Source: DASQHM01 sp035632095 | Lineage (GTDB): Bacteria > Pseudomonadota > Alphaproteobacteria > Ferrovibrionales > Ferrovibrionaceae | Direction: 5' to 3' | Assembly (NCBI GenBank): GCA_035632095.1 | Contig: DASQHM010000103.1 | Span: forward strand, 1-5,028 | DNA: 5,028 nucleotides | Part shown: piece by piece, positions 1-5,028 of the stretch | Layout of the letters: every line of letters begins with the position of its first letter | How positions within the stretch are numbered: the first letter of the stretch is position 1 | Program-made: the position numbers and the translations under genes | The notes under the pieces: generated by a model | What the model was told of the DNA's origin: nothing | Databases searched by the model: none | What the model saw: the letters and a program-made list of their open reading frames with translations, nothing else

Positions 1-996
1 CGCGAGCAGCGCCGGGCCGGCGCGGCCTTGCTGCGCCGCAGCCACCTTCCAGGCGAGGTTGTGCGCGTCCTCGATGCCGGAGTTGAGACCGCGCACACCG
101 AAAATCGGCACCAGATGCGCCGCGTCGCCCGCGAACAGCACGCGGCCGTGCACATAATCGGCGAGCGTGAGGCAATGGGCGCGGTAGAGGCTGCGCCAAT
201 GCAATCGCCAGGGCGCGTGTTCGCCGATCATCGCCAGATGGCTCCGGATGCGGGCGATGACGTTGTCTTCGCGCAGCGCCTCGTCCGGGTCTTCGTCGTC
301 GCGCAGTTGATAGTCCACGCGCCAGATGTGGTCGGGCTGGACGTGGATGATGACCGTCGAGCCCGGGTTCGACGGCGGATCGAACCAGACGCGGCGTTCC
401 ACAGCCCGGTCGGACTCGATCTCGATGTCGGCAATCAAATAGCGGCCCTCGTAGGATGTGCCCTCGAGGGCGAGACCGAGAGCTTCCCGCACGGTCGAGC
501 GCGCGCCATCGCAGGCGATCACGTAGGCCGCGTCGATCCGCGAGCGCTTCCCGTCATGGTCGACCTCGAGGGTGACCTTGCCGTCGCGCTGTTCCAGGCC
601 GGTCACGCGCGCGTTCCAGCGCAAGGCGCCGCCGGCTTCGACGAAAACATCTGCCAGAAATTGCTCGGTGTAGAACTGCTGCAGATTGACGAACGGCGGG
701 TGGCGGTCGCCGGGACCGTGGGCCAACGCCAGATCGAAGACCTTGTGGCGGCGCCAGTAGCTTTGTCCGCGATGCCAGCCGAGACCCTTCGCGGCGATGG
801 CCGGAACCCGCAGCCGATCGTAGATTTCCAGGCTGCGCCGCGAAATGCAGATGGCGCGGCTCGACCAGGTGATCTCGGGCTTGGCTTCGAGAACGATGGG
901 CGGCACGCCGCGGCGCTGCAAATCGATTGCCGCGGTGAGCCCGACGGGCCCGCCGCCCACGATCACCACCGGCAATGCACCGGCCACTCCGCTCAT
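1..996 (-). CDS. FAD-dependent monooxygenase (MhpA/PheA-like), C-terminus beyond window
   Basis: The frame is open from an ATG at 996 to the left edge: 332 codons with no stop. It is a group A flavoprotein hydroxylase of the PHBH fold, which uses NAD(P)H and O2 to hydroxylate small, often phenolic, substrates in the cytoplasm. Visible motifs are the N-terminal dinucleotide-binding GGGPVG (residues 14-19) followed by VLEAKP with the ribose-binding Glu at about 37; the DG motif ACDGARSTVRE (161-171, D163 G164); and the GD motif FAGDAAH (G290, D291) followed by PIFGVRGLNSGIEDAHNLAWKV. Family members usually have about 400-550 residues, so roughly the last third is missing. The start is set by the position of the GGGPVG motif and by a 4-bp ATGA overlap with the acetyltransferase stop. 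No clear Shine-Dalgarno precedes it, consistent with translational coupling. The family is clear from the motifs; the substrate is unknown, and 3-(3-hydroxyphenyl)propionate hydroxylase would be only a nearest-name guess. Confidence 0.92.
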   Translation of the reverse strand, partial: MSGVAGALPVVIVGGGPVGLTAAIDLQRRGVPPIVLEAKPEITWSSRAICISRRSLEIYDRLRVPAIAAKGLGWHRGQSYWRRHKVFDLALAHGPGDRHPPFVNLQQFYTEQFLADVFVEAGGALRWNARVTGLEQRDGKVTLEVDHDGKRSRIDAAYVIACDGARSTVREALGLALEGTSYEGRYLIADIEIESDRAVERRVWFDPPSNPGSTVIIHVQPDHIWRVDYQLRDDEDPDEALREDNVIARIRSHLAMIGEHAPWRLHWRSLYRAHCLTLADYVHGRVLFAGDAAHLVPIFGVRGLNSGIEDAHNLAWKVAAAQQGRAGPALLA

Positions 997-1583
997 GAAG
1001 CAGAGCCGGGTCGGCGAGGCCGGTTCGGCGGCTGAGACTGATCCAGCGTCTTGTAGAACATGGTGGTCTCGCCGAGGTGCCCGTCCGGCTTGAAGGCGTG
1101 ACCGGGAACCCTGCCGATCTCGGTCCAGCCACAACTACGGTAGAGCATATCGCCGGCGCTGCCGCTCTCGGTGTCAAGCAACAACAGCGAGCGGCCGGAC
1201 GCGCGGGCCGCGTCCTCGGCCGCGGCGAGGAGGCGACGGCCGAGGCCCCTGCGGCGGAGCGAGGAGAGAACCAGCATCTTGCCGATCTCGGCGCGATGCG
1301 GTGCGTTGGGCTGCTGGGCCAACGTGACGATCACCGTCGCCACCAGGCGCTCGCCGTCGTCGCCGACGATGAGTCGCTTCTCGCCGCTGGCGATGCCCGG
1401 AATCTGGCTGCGCCAGAACGCGCGTCCCTCGCCGCGCGAGAACCCGGCCATGAAGTGGACCGAGGCGCCGAACGCCACTGCGTCCACCAGAACGGCGGAG
1501 AGCTCATCCAGCCGCGCCTCGGTCTCGGCCGCATCGAGAGCGCGGATCGCTATGCGCGTGGGCGCCGCGGCAGGCCACGTCAT
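993..1583 (-). CDS. GNAT family N-acetyltransferase
   Basis: A 196-residue protein predicted to transfer an acetyl group from acetyl-CoA to an amine; the acceptor is unknown. The GNAT core is visible: a central strand EIGKMLVLSSLRRRGLG, with the acetyl-CoA pyrophosphate-binding loop RRRGLG at residues 110-115, the following helix RRLLAAAEDAARASG, a strand LLLLDTES (133-140), and the C-terminal LYRSCGWTEIGRVPGHAFKPDG and TMFYKTL. The frame stays open to an upstream ATG at 1682, which would add 33 residues, but that extension would overlap the regulator by about 100 bp. The ATG at 1583 forms an ATGA overlap with the regulator stop and begins directly before the domain, so I chose it. The C-terminal tail after about residue 181 is low-complexity, rich in P and R, and ends in an ATGA overlap with the monooxygenase start. 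It is the middle gene of a three-gene operon. Family assignment is firm; the function is unassigned. Confidence 0.9.
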   Translation of the reverse strand: MTWPAAAPTRIAIRALDAAETEARLDELSAVLVDAVAFGASVHFMAGFSRGEGRAFWRSQIPGIASGEKRLIVGDDGERLVATVIVTLAQQPNAPHRAEIGKMLVLSSLRRRGLGRRLLAAAEDAARASGRSLLLLDTESGSAGDMLYRSCGWTEIGRVPGHAFKPDGHLGETTMFYKTLDQSQPPNRPRRPGSAS

Positions 1584-2161
1584 GGCCTTGGCGCCACATG
1601 GCTGATGACGACCGCATAGCGGATCGGCCGCCGGGTCGGGTTTCGGAACAGAACCGGCCGGTCGAATCGCATGAAGAGGCAATCACCCTTCTCGAGCCTG
1701 AAGGTCTCATCGCCGAGCGCCAACTCCAGCGTGCCGTCGAGCACCCAAATGTGCTGGTCCGCGCCGGCAAGGCGCTGGCTGTCGAAGGCGACGCTGCCGC
1801 CGGGCGGAAACTCGACCTCGACGATGTCGACCGGAGAACCGGTTCCGGGAGGCGAGATGTTTCGCCTCAGATAATGGGTCGCGGGATCGCGCCAGGTCGG
1901 CTGATCGGAGCGGCGCGAGAGCGGGCTGACCGGTTTCTCGGTTGCGGCGAACAGCACGGAGAGGGTGATGCCGAGGCCGCCGCATATCTTGCCCAAGAGC
2001 TGCGCGGTGGGACTCGATTCGCCTCGCTCGATGCGCGACAGCATGGCCCGGCTGACGTTGGCCGAACGGGCAAGGCCATCCAGCGTCAGGCTCCGCTCGG
2101 CGCGGAGTTCGCGGACGCGTGCGCCGATGCGGCCGTCGATGTTGGCTTCGGGCAAACTCAT
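1580..2161 (-). CDS. XRE-family transcriptional regulator with C-terminal cupin domain
   Basis: A 193-residue cytoplasmic DNA-binding regulator. Residues about 11-70 form a lambda-repressor-like helix-turn-helix (RVRELRAERSLTLDGLA, then SANVSRAMLSRIERGESSPT with the recognition helix around SRAMLSRIE). After a linker, residues about 112-190 form a small cupin barrel (VDIVEVEFPPGG, HIWVLDGTLELALGDETFRLEKGDCLFM, then the last strands). This is the domain plan of PuuR and SutR (YdcN) type regulators, which sense a small metabolite through the cupin. The usual cupin metal ligands (HxH and a Glu) are mostly absent, only H137 lying near the expected place, so ligand binding without metal is inferred. 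It is the first gene of an operon with the acetyltransferase and monooxygenase, whose products probably act on the same ligand pathway. An operator-like palindrome lies 13 bp upstream of the start. No good Shine-Dalgarno is seen. Confidence 0.93.
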   Translation of the reverse strand: MSLPEANIDGRIGARVRELRAERSLTLDGLARSANVSRAMLSRIERGESSPTAQLLGKICGGLGITLSVLFAATEKPVSPLSRRSDQPTWRDPATHYLRRNISPPGTGSPVDIVEVEFPPGGSVAFDSQRLAGADQHIWVLDGTLELALGDETFRLEKGDCLFMRFDRPVLFRNPTRRPIRYAVVISHVAPRP

Positions 2162-2173
2162 ATAAGCATCTTA

Positions 2174-2193
2174 CATTCCATTATATTGGAATG
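2174..2193 (-). promoter_or_regulatory. Operator-like palindrome upstream of XRE-cupin gene
   Basis: A perfect 7-bp inverted repeat, CATTCCA and TGGAATG, is separated by the 6-bp spacer TTATAT (plus-strand reading). It lies in an AT-rich island within GC-rich DNA, 13 bp upstream of the regulator start codon, and overlaps the TATAAT box. The position and symmetry fit a dimer-binding site for the adjacent XRE-cupin regulator acting as an autorepressor. The minus-strand centre AATATAATG also occurs in the E. coli PuuR consensus as I recall it. Binding itself is inferred. There is no T-tract after it, so a terminator is less likely. Confidence 0.6.
2180..2185 (-). promoter_or_regulatory. Candidate -10 box of the XRE-GNAT-monooxygenase operon
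   Basis: The minus strand reads a perfect TATAAT here. Initiation would be expected at about 2172-2174, leaving a leader of only about 11-14 nt before the ATG at 2161. No hexamer resembling TTGACA sits 16-19 bp upstream (17-bp spacing gives AAGGGT, which is inside the pgk stop region). This is therefore either a weak promoter, one needing help, or a chance match inside the palindrome. Confidence 0.45.
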
Positions 2194-2207
2194 CCAGTCC
2201 GGACCCT

Positions 2208-3404
2208 TCAGCCGACCTCCAGCGCCTTCACGCCCGGGAGCTCTTTGCCCTCCAGCCACTCCAGGAAGGCGCCGCCGGCGGTGGAGACATAGGAGAATTC
2301 GTCCGCCACGCCCGCGTGGCGCAGCGCCGCCACCGTATCGCCGCCGCCGGCGACCGTGAGCAGCTTGCCCGAGGCCGTGAGCGCCGCGGCGGTTCGCGCC
2401 ACCGTGACCGTGCCGGCGTCGAAGGGCGGGGTCTCGAAAGCGCCGAGCGGGCCGTTCCACACCAGAGTGCGGCATTCGGCGAGCAGGGTGCCGAGGCGCG
2501 CCGCCGCAGCCGGGCCGATGTCGAGGATGATCTGATCGGCGGCCACCTTGTCCGCCGGCACCACCTTGCTCGGCGCGCCGGGCCGCAATTCGCGCGCGGC
2601 CACCACGTCGTCGGGCAGCACGATGGTGCAGCCCATGATGCTCGCCTTGCCCAGAATGTCGCGCGCCAAGCCGGCGAGGTCGCGCTCGCACAGGCTCTTG
2701 CCGACCTCGAGGCCTTGCGCGAACAGGAACGTGTTCGCCATGCCGCCGCCGATGATGAGCCGGTCGACCTTGCCGATCAGGTTGCCGAGCAGTTCCAATT
2801 TGGTGGAGACCTTGGCGCCGCCGATCAGCGCCGCCACCGGGCGTTCGGGCTGCTCCAACGCCGCCTGCAGATGCTTCAGCTCCACTTCCATGTTGCGCCC
2901 GGCCGCGCACGGCAGCAGATGCGCCAAGGCTTCCGTCGAGACATGGGCCCGATGGGCGCAGGAGAAGGCGTCGTTTACGTAGATGTCGCCGAGCGCGGCC
3001 ATGCGCTTGGCGAAGGCCATGTCGTTCGCCTCTTCCTCGGCATGGAAGCGCGTGTTCTCGAGCAGCGCCACGTCGCCGGGCTTCAATCCGTCGATCACGC
3101 TCTTCGCCTTGTCGCCGACGCAATCCTCGGCGAAGCGCACGGCGTGGCCGAGCGCCGTCGCCAGCACGGCGCCGACCGGGCGCAGCGACAGGTCGGGCTC
3201 AGGCCTGCCGTCCGGCCGGCCGAAATGGGAAAGCACGACGACCTTGGCGCCCTTGCGCGAGAGTTCGTGCAAGGTCGGCAGCACGCGCGAAATGCGCAGA
3301 TCGTCGGTGACCTTGCCGCCCTTCATCGGCACGTTCAGGTCGACGCGCACCAGCACGCGTTTGCCGGCGACGTCAATCTGGTCGAGGGTGCGGAAGGCGC
3401 TCAT
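2208..3404 (-). CDS. pgk: Phosphoglycerate kinase
   Basis: A 398-residue cytosolic enzyme, the usual bacterial length, that transfers phosphate between 1,3-bisphosphoglycerate and ADP to give 3-phosphoglycerate and ATP, or the reverse in gluconeogenesis and the Calvin cycle. N-domain substrate motifs are present: RVDLNVP (20-26, with D22 and N24), SHFGRP (59-64, H60 and R63), LLENTRFH (114-121) and the basic patch AHRAH (150-154). C-domain nucleotide motifs follow: GGAKVSTK (195-202), GGGMANTF (219-226), WNGPLGAFE (316-324) and GGGDT (353-357). The protein is complete with no missing key residue. The start is fixed by the conserved N-terminus; the next Met is residue 27, inside the active site region. 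Unusually there is no Shine-Dalgarno: the six bases before the ATG are CCCTCC. It follows gap by 96 bp on the same strand and is probably cotranscribed with it. Confidence 0.98.
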   Translation of the reverse strand: MSAFRTLDQIDVAGKRVLVRVDLNVPMKGGKVTDDLRISRVLPTLHELSRKGAKVVVLSHFGRPDGRPEPDLSLRPVGAVLATALGHAVRFAEDCVGDKAKSVIDGLKPGDVALLENTRFHAEEEANDMAFAKRMAALGDIYVNDAFSCAHRAHVSTEALAHLLPCAAGRNMEVELKHLQAALEQPERPVAALIGGAKVSTKLELLGNLIGKVDRLIIGGGMANTFLFAQGLEVGKSLCERDLAGLARDILGKASIMGCTIVLPDDVVAARELRPGAPSKVVPADKVAADQIILDIGPAAAARLGTLLAECRTLVWNGPLGAFETPPFDAGTVTVARTAAALTASGKLLTVAGGGDTVAALRHAGVADEFSYVSTAGGAFLEWLEGKELPGVKALEVG

Positions 3405-3431
3405 GGAGGGTTCGATCCGCTTAGGGCAACA

Positions 3432-3462
3432 ACCTCACCCTGAGCCTGTCGAAGGGTGAGGT
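3432..3462. repeat. REP-like hairpin 1 (gap-pgk spacer)
   Basis: A perfect stem with 10-bp arms, ACCTCACCCT (3432-3441) and AGGGTGAGGT (3453-3462), around an 11-nt loop GAGCCTGTCGA. Read on the minus strand, its centre is CCCTTCGACAGGCTCAGGG, a sequence I recall as a dispersed palindromic element in alphaproteobacteria. It is an inverted copy of the hairpin at 3463-3491. It lies 27 bp upstream of the pgk start in transcription order. There is no T-tract, so it looks like a repeat or an RNA-stability or processing element rather than a terminator. Confidence 0.8.
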
Positions 3463-3491
3463 CCTCATGCTTCGACAAGCTCAGCATGAGG
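3463..3491. repeat. REP-like hairpin 2 (gap-pgk spacer)
   Basis: A perfect stem with 9-bp arms, CCTCATGCT (3463-3471) and AGCATGAGG (3483-3491), around an 11-nt loop TCGACAAGCTC. The loop is the reverse complement of the loop of hairpin 1 except for one base, and the stems differ in paired positions (CCC/GGG there, TGC/GCA here). It begins 9 bp beyond the gap stop codon, so in the gap-pgk transcript it would fold just after gap. It could shield the gap message from 3' exonucleases or be a passive mobile repeat. Confidence 0.8.
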
Positions 3492-3500
3492 GTGACATCG

Positions 3501-4508
3501 TCAGCCGAGTTTGCCGATGGCGACCGCCGTGTCGATCATGCGGTTGGAAAAGCCCCATTCGTTGTCGTACCACGACAACACGCGCACCAGCTTGCCCTCG
3601 ATCACCTGGGTTTGGGTCAGGTCGAAGATCGAGCTGGCCGGATCGTGATTGAAGTCGATGGAGACCAGCGGCGCGTCAGAGGTGGCGAGCACGCCCTTGA
3701 GCCGGTTCGACGCGGCGCGCTTGATGGCCTCGTTGATTTCCTTGACGTCGGTCTTGCGCTTGGCGGTGAACACCAGGTCGATCATGGAGACGTTCGGCGT
3801 CGGCACCCGGATCGCCGTGCCGTCGAGCTTGCCCTTCAGCTCGGGCAGCACCAATCCGACGGCGCGCGCGGCGCCGGTGGACGTCGGCACGATGGAGAGC
3901 GCGGCGGCGCGGGCGCGGCGCAGATCCTTGTGCAGCGTGTCCTGGGTCGGCTGGTCGCTGGTATAGGCGTGGATCGTGGTCATGTAGCCCTGCTCGATGC
4001 CGACGGCCTCGTGCAGCACTTGCGCGACCGGAGCCAGGCAGTTGGTCGTGCACGATGCGTTGGAGACGACTGTGTGCGCCTTCTGCAGCTTGTCGTGGTT
4101 CACGCCGTAGACGACGGTGAGGTCGACCTCGTCCGCCGGCGCGGAGATCAGCACGCGCTTGGCGCCGGCTTCCAGATGCTTCGAGGCGGAAGCCTTGCTG
4201 GTGAAGATGCCGGTGCATTCCAGCGCCACGTCGACCTTCAGCGCCTTCCACGGCAGCTTGGCCGGATCGCGCTCGGCGGTCACCTTGATCGGGCCGCGGC
4301 CGATGTCGATCCAATCCGGCCCGGATTTCACCTCGCCGTTGAAGCGGCCGTGCACCGAATCGTGACGCAGCAGATGCGCATTGGTTTCTACGGGCCCCAA
4401 ATCGTTGATGCCGACGACTTCCACGTCCTTGCGTCCCGACTCGTGCACCGCCCGAAGCACCAAACGGCCGATGCGGCCGAATCCGTTGATGGCGACGCGA
4501 ATGGCCAT
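3501..4508 (-). CDS. gap: Type I glyceraldehyde-3-phosphate dehydrogenase
   Basis: A 335-residue enzyme of full family length. It oxidatively phosphorylates glyceraldehyde 3-phosphate to 1,3-bisphosphoglycerate, reducing NAD+, in the cytoplasm as a homotetramer. The N-terminal Rossmann motif NGFGRIGR is at residues 8-15, and IND (34-36) with Asp at the end of the second strand suggests NAD rather than NADP. The catalytic SNASCTTNC holds the nucleophile C153, and H180 in TTIHAYT is its base partner. SDQPTQD (184-190) has the Pro typical of NAD-type enzymes. Further conserved segments are PTSTGAARAVG, RVPTPNVS and SWYDNEWGFSNRM. The start at 4508 gives the canonical N-terminus and has a strong Shine-Dalgarno. 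It is followed by pgk, the next enzyme of the pathway, after a spacer with two hairpins. Symbol variants such as gapA or cbbG cannot be separated here. Confidence 0.98.
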   Translation of the reverse strand: MAIRVAINGFGRIGRLVLRAVHESGRKDVEVVGINDLGPVETNAHLLRHDSVHGRFNGEVKSGPDWIDIGRGPIKVTAERDPAKLPWKALKVDVALECTGIFTSKASASKHLEAGAKRVLISAPADEVDLTVVYGVNHDKLQKAHTVVSNASCTTNCLAPVAQVLHEAVGIEQGYMTTIHAYTSDQPTQDTLHKDLRRARAAALSIVPTSTGAARAVGLVLPELKGKLDGTAIRVPTPNVSMIDLVFTAKRKTDVKEINEAIKRAASNRLKGVLATSDAPLVSIDFNHDPASSIFDLTQTQVIEGKLVRVLSWYDNEWGFSNRMIDTAVAIGKLG

Positions 4509-4512
4509 TGAT

Positions 4513-4519
4513 CTCCTCC
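4513..4519 (-). promoter_or_regulatory. Strong ribosome binding site of gap
   Basis: The minus strand reads GGAGGAG with the GGAGG core 6 nt before the ATG at 4508, near-ideal complementarity and spacing. It confirms the gap start and contrasts with pgk, which has no such site. Confidence 0.85.
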
Positions 4520-4554
4520 GAAGCCCTGGCTCGATACCGGCTCTGCGCGGCCCG

Positions 4555-4583
4555 TTATTAAAGGCAATCGCCTAGGCTGGCAA
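4555..4583 (-). promoter_or_regulatory. Candidate sigma-70-type promoter of gap
   Basis: On the minus strand TTGCCA (4578-4583) matches five of six bases of the -35 consensus. After 17 bp comes TAATAA (4555-4560); the overlapping TTTAAT at 15 bp is a closer -10 match but with a short spacer. Transcription would begin near 4548 and give a leader of about 40 nt before gap. An 8-bp palindrome GCCTAGGC (4570-4577) lies in the spacer. The rest of the 4509-4649 gap shows only a weak 6-bp inverted repeat (4611-4616 and 4632-4637) without a T-tract. Confidence 0.5.
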
Positions 4584-4649
4584 GCGAGCGACAGGGTTAA
4601 TTCGGAGCAACGCAGCGGTGCGTTTTCGGAAGCTGCGCCGGCGGAAGCG

Positions 4650-5028
4650 TCAGTGGCGCGCCAGGTAGGTGTCGCGGAGCACACGCGTTTCCAGATCGGC
4701 CTCGTCGAGACGATGCTTGACCACATCGCCGATGCTGACGATGCCGACGAGCGCGCCGTCCTCGACCACGGGAATATGCCGAATGCGCCTCTCGGTCATC
4801 ACATGCATGATGCGGGTGACGCTATCCTCGCGCCCGCAGGTGACCACGGCGCGGGTCATCACATCCTCGGCCTTGAGCGACATGGCAGTCGCGCCGTGAT
4901 GGGCCAAGGCTTCGATGACGTGGCGTTCGGACAGAAGCCCTAACAGGTGGCGGCCGTCCGCGCTGACCACCACGGCGCCGATGTCTTTGGCGCGCAACCA
5001 CTGGCACACGCGCGCCAAGGGCGTATCG
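4650..5028 (-). CDS. Tandem CBS-domain protein, N-terminus beyond window
   Basis: The frame is open from the right edge to the TGA at 4650-4652: 125 visible residues. Two CBS domains make up nearly the whole protein. The first runs from the edge through DIGAVVV and GLLSERHVIEAL; the second is MTRAVVTC through RRIRHIPVVEDGALVGIVSIGDVVKHRL. Such small stand-alone CBS pairs form Bateman modules that bind adenine nucleotides or related ligands and regulate partners; none can be named here. The second domain keeps the nucleotide-contact motif GIVSIGD, but the first has SERH where SERD is usual. A TTG at 5018 could be read as a start, but the frame and CBS homology (DTPLA before it) continue upstream. 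About 15-25 N-terminal residues are probably missing, judged from the usual length near 140-145. The gene precedes gap on the same strand by 141 bp, with its own promoter probably in between. Confidence 0.9.
   Translation of the reverse strand, partial: DTPLARVCQWLRAKDIGAVVVSADGRHLLGLLSERHVIEALAHHGATAMSLKAEDVMTRAVVTCGREDSVTRIMHVMTERRIRHIPVVEDGALVGIVSIGDVVKHRLDEADLETRVLRDTYLARH

Noticed and set aside
28..1035. Long plus-strand open frame opposite the monooxygenase
   Set aside because: It is codon-aligned antisense to a gene with clear flavoprotein motifs; in GC-rich DNA such mirror frames stay open by codon bias. Its translation shows no domain.
1584..1682. Upstream ATG that would extend the acetyltransferase by 33 residues
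   Set aside because: The extension would overlap the regulator gene by about 100 bp and adds no GNAT sequence; the ATGA overlap start at 1583 is better.
2158..3123. 321-codon minus-strand frame overlapping pgk in another frame
   Set aside because: The arginine- and glycine-rich translation is typical of an out-of-frame reading of a GC-rich gene, and pgk fully explains the region.
2316..3443. 375-codon plus-strand frame opposite pgk
   Set aside because: It is antisense to an unmistakable PGK; the translation is rich in R, A, G and H with no recognisable domain, and the frame runs through the repeat hairpin.
3432..3491. Hairpins in the gap-pgk spacer as intrinsic terminators
   Set aside because: Neither stem is followed by a T-tract on either strand, and the paired inverted arrangement matches a dispersed repeat better.
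3456..4511. 351-codon plus-strand frame opposite gap
   Set aside because: It is a mirror frame of GAPDH that begins inside the hairpin repeat, with no motif and no sensible ribosome binding site.
4611..4637. CGCAGC/GCTGCG inverted repeat after the CBS gene as a terminator
   Set aside because: Six-base arms with a 15-nt loop and no T-tract are too weak to support the call.
5016..5018. TTG as start codon of the CBS protein
   Set aside because: The frame stays open to the window edge and the residues upstream (DTP before LARV) fit the beginning of a CBS domain, so the TTG is most likely an internal Leu codon.

Overview
The window comes from a GC-rich bacterial chromosome, most likely an alphaproteobacterium. 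This is inferred from strong G/C bias at third codon positions, the style of the GAPDH and PGK sequences (for example INDLGPVETNAHLLR in GAPDH and YVSTAGGAFLEWLEG in PGK), and a repeat whose core, CTTCGACAAGCTCAG, I recall as common in that class. All six genes lie on the minus strand, so transcription runs from right (5028) to left (1). The two outermost genes are cut by the window edges.

Right part (about 3400-5028). A two-CBS-domain protein, truncated at its N-terminus by the window edge, is followed by a 140-bp gap carrying a plausible sigma-70-type promoter. Next are gap (glyceraldehyde-3-phosphate dehydrogenase) with a strong Shine-Dalgarno sequence, and pgk (phosphoglycerate kinase). 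The two enzymes catalyse consecutive steps of glycolysis, gluconeogenesis or the Calvin cycle: GAPDH makes 1,3-bisphosphoglycerate and PGK uses it to make ATP. Their 96-bp spacer holds two back-to-back, REP-like hairpins that are inverted copies of one another and differ by compensatory stem changes.

Left part (1-2200). After only 46 bp comes a compact three-gene unit: an XRE-type regulator with a cupin sensor domain, a GNAT acetyltransferase, and a FAD-dependent aromatic-type monooxygenase that runs off the left edge. Each of the two junctions is a 4-bp ATGA stop/start overlap, so the three genes are almost certainly one translationally coupled operon. A TATAAT box overlapped by a perfect 7-bp inverted repeat sits just upstream of the regulator, which suggests autoregulation. 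The likely theme is regulated modification or breakdown of a small, possibly aromatic, compound; the substrate cannot be read from the sequence.

Most of the window is ordinary central metabolism. The parts worth a second look are the regulator-acetyltransferase-monooxygenase cassette with its operator-like palindrome, and the covarying hairpin pair. I see no RNA genes, insertion sequences, CRISPR arrays or phage genes. The only non-coding stretches are 2162-2207, 3405-3500 and 4509-4649.
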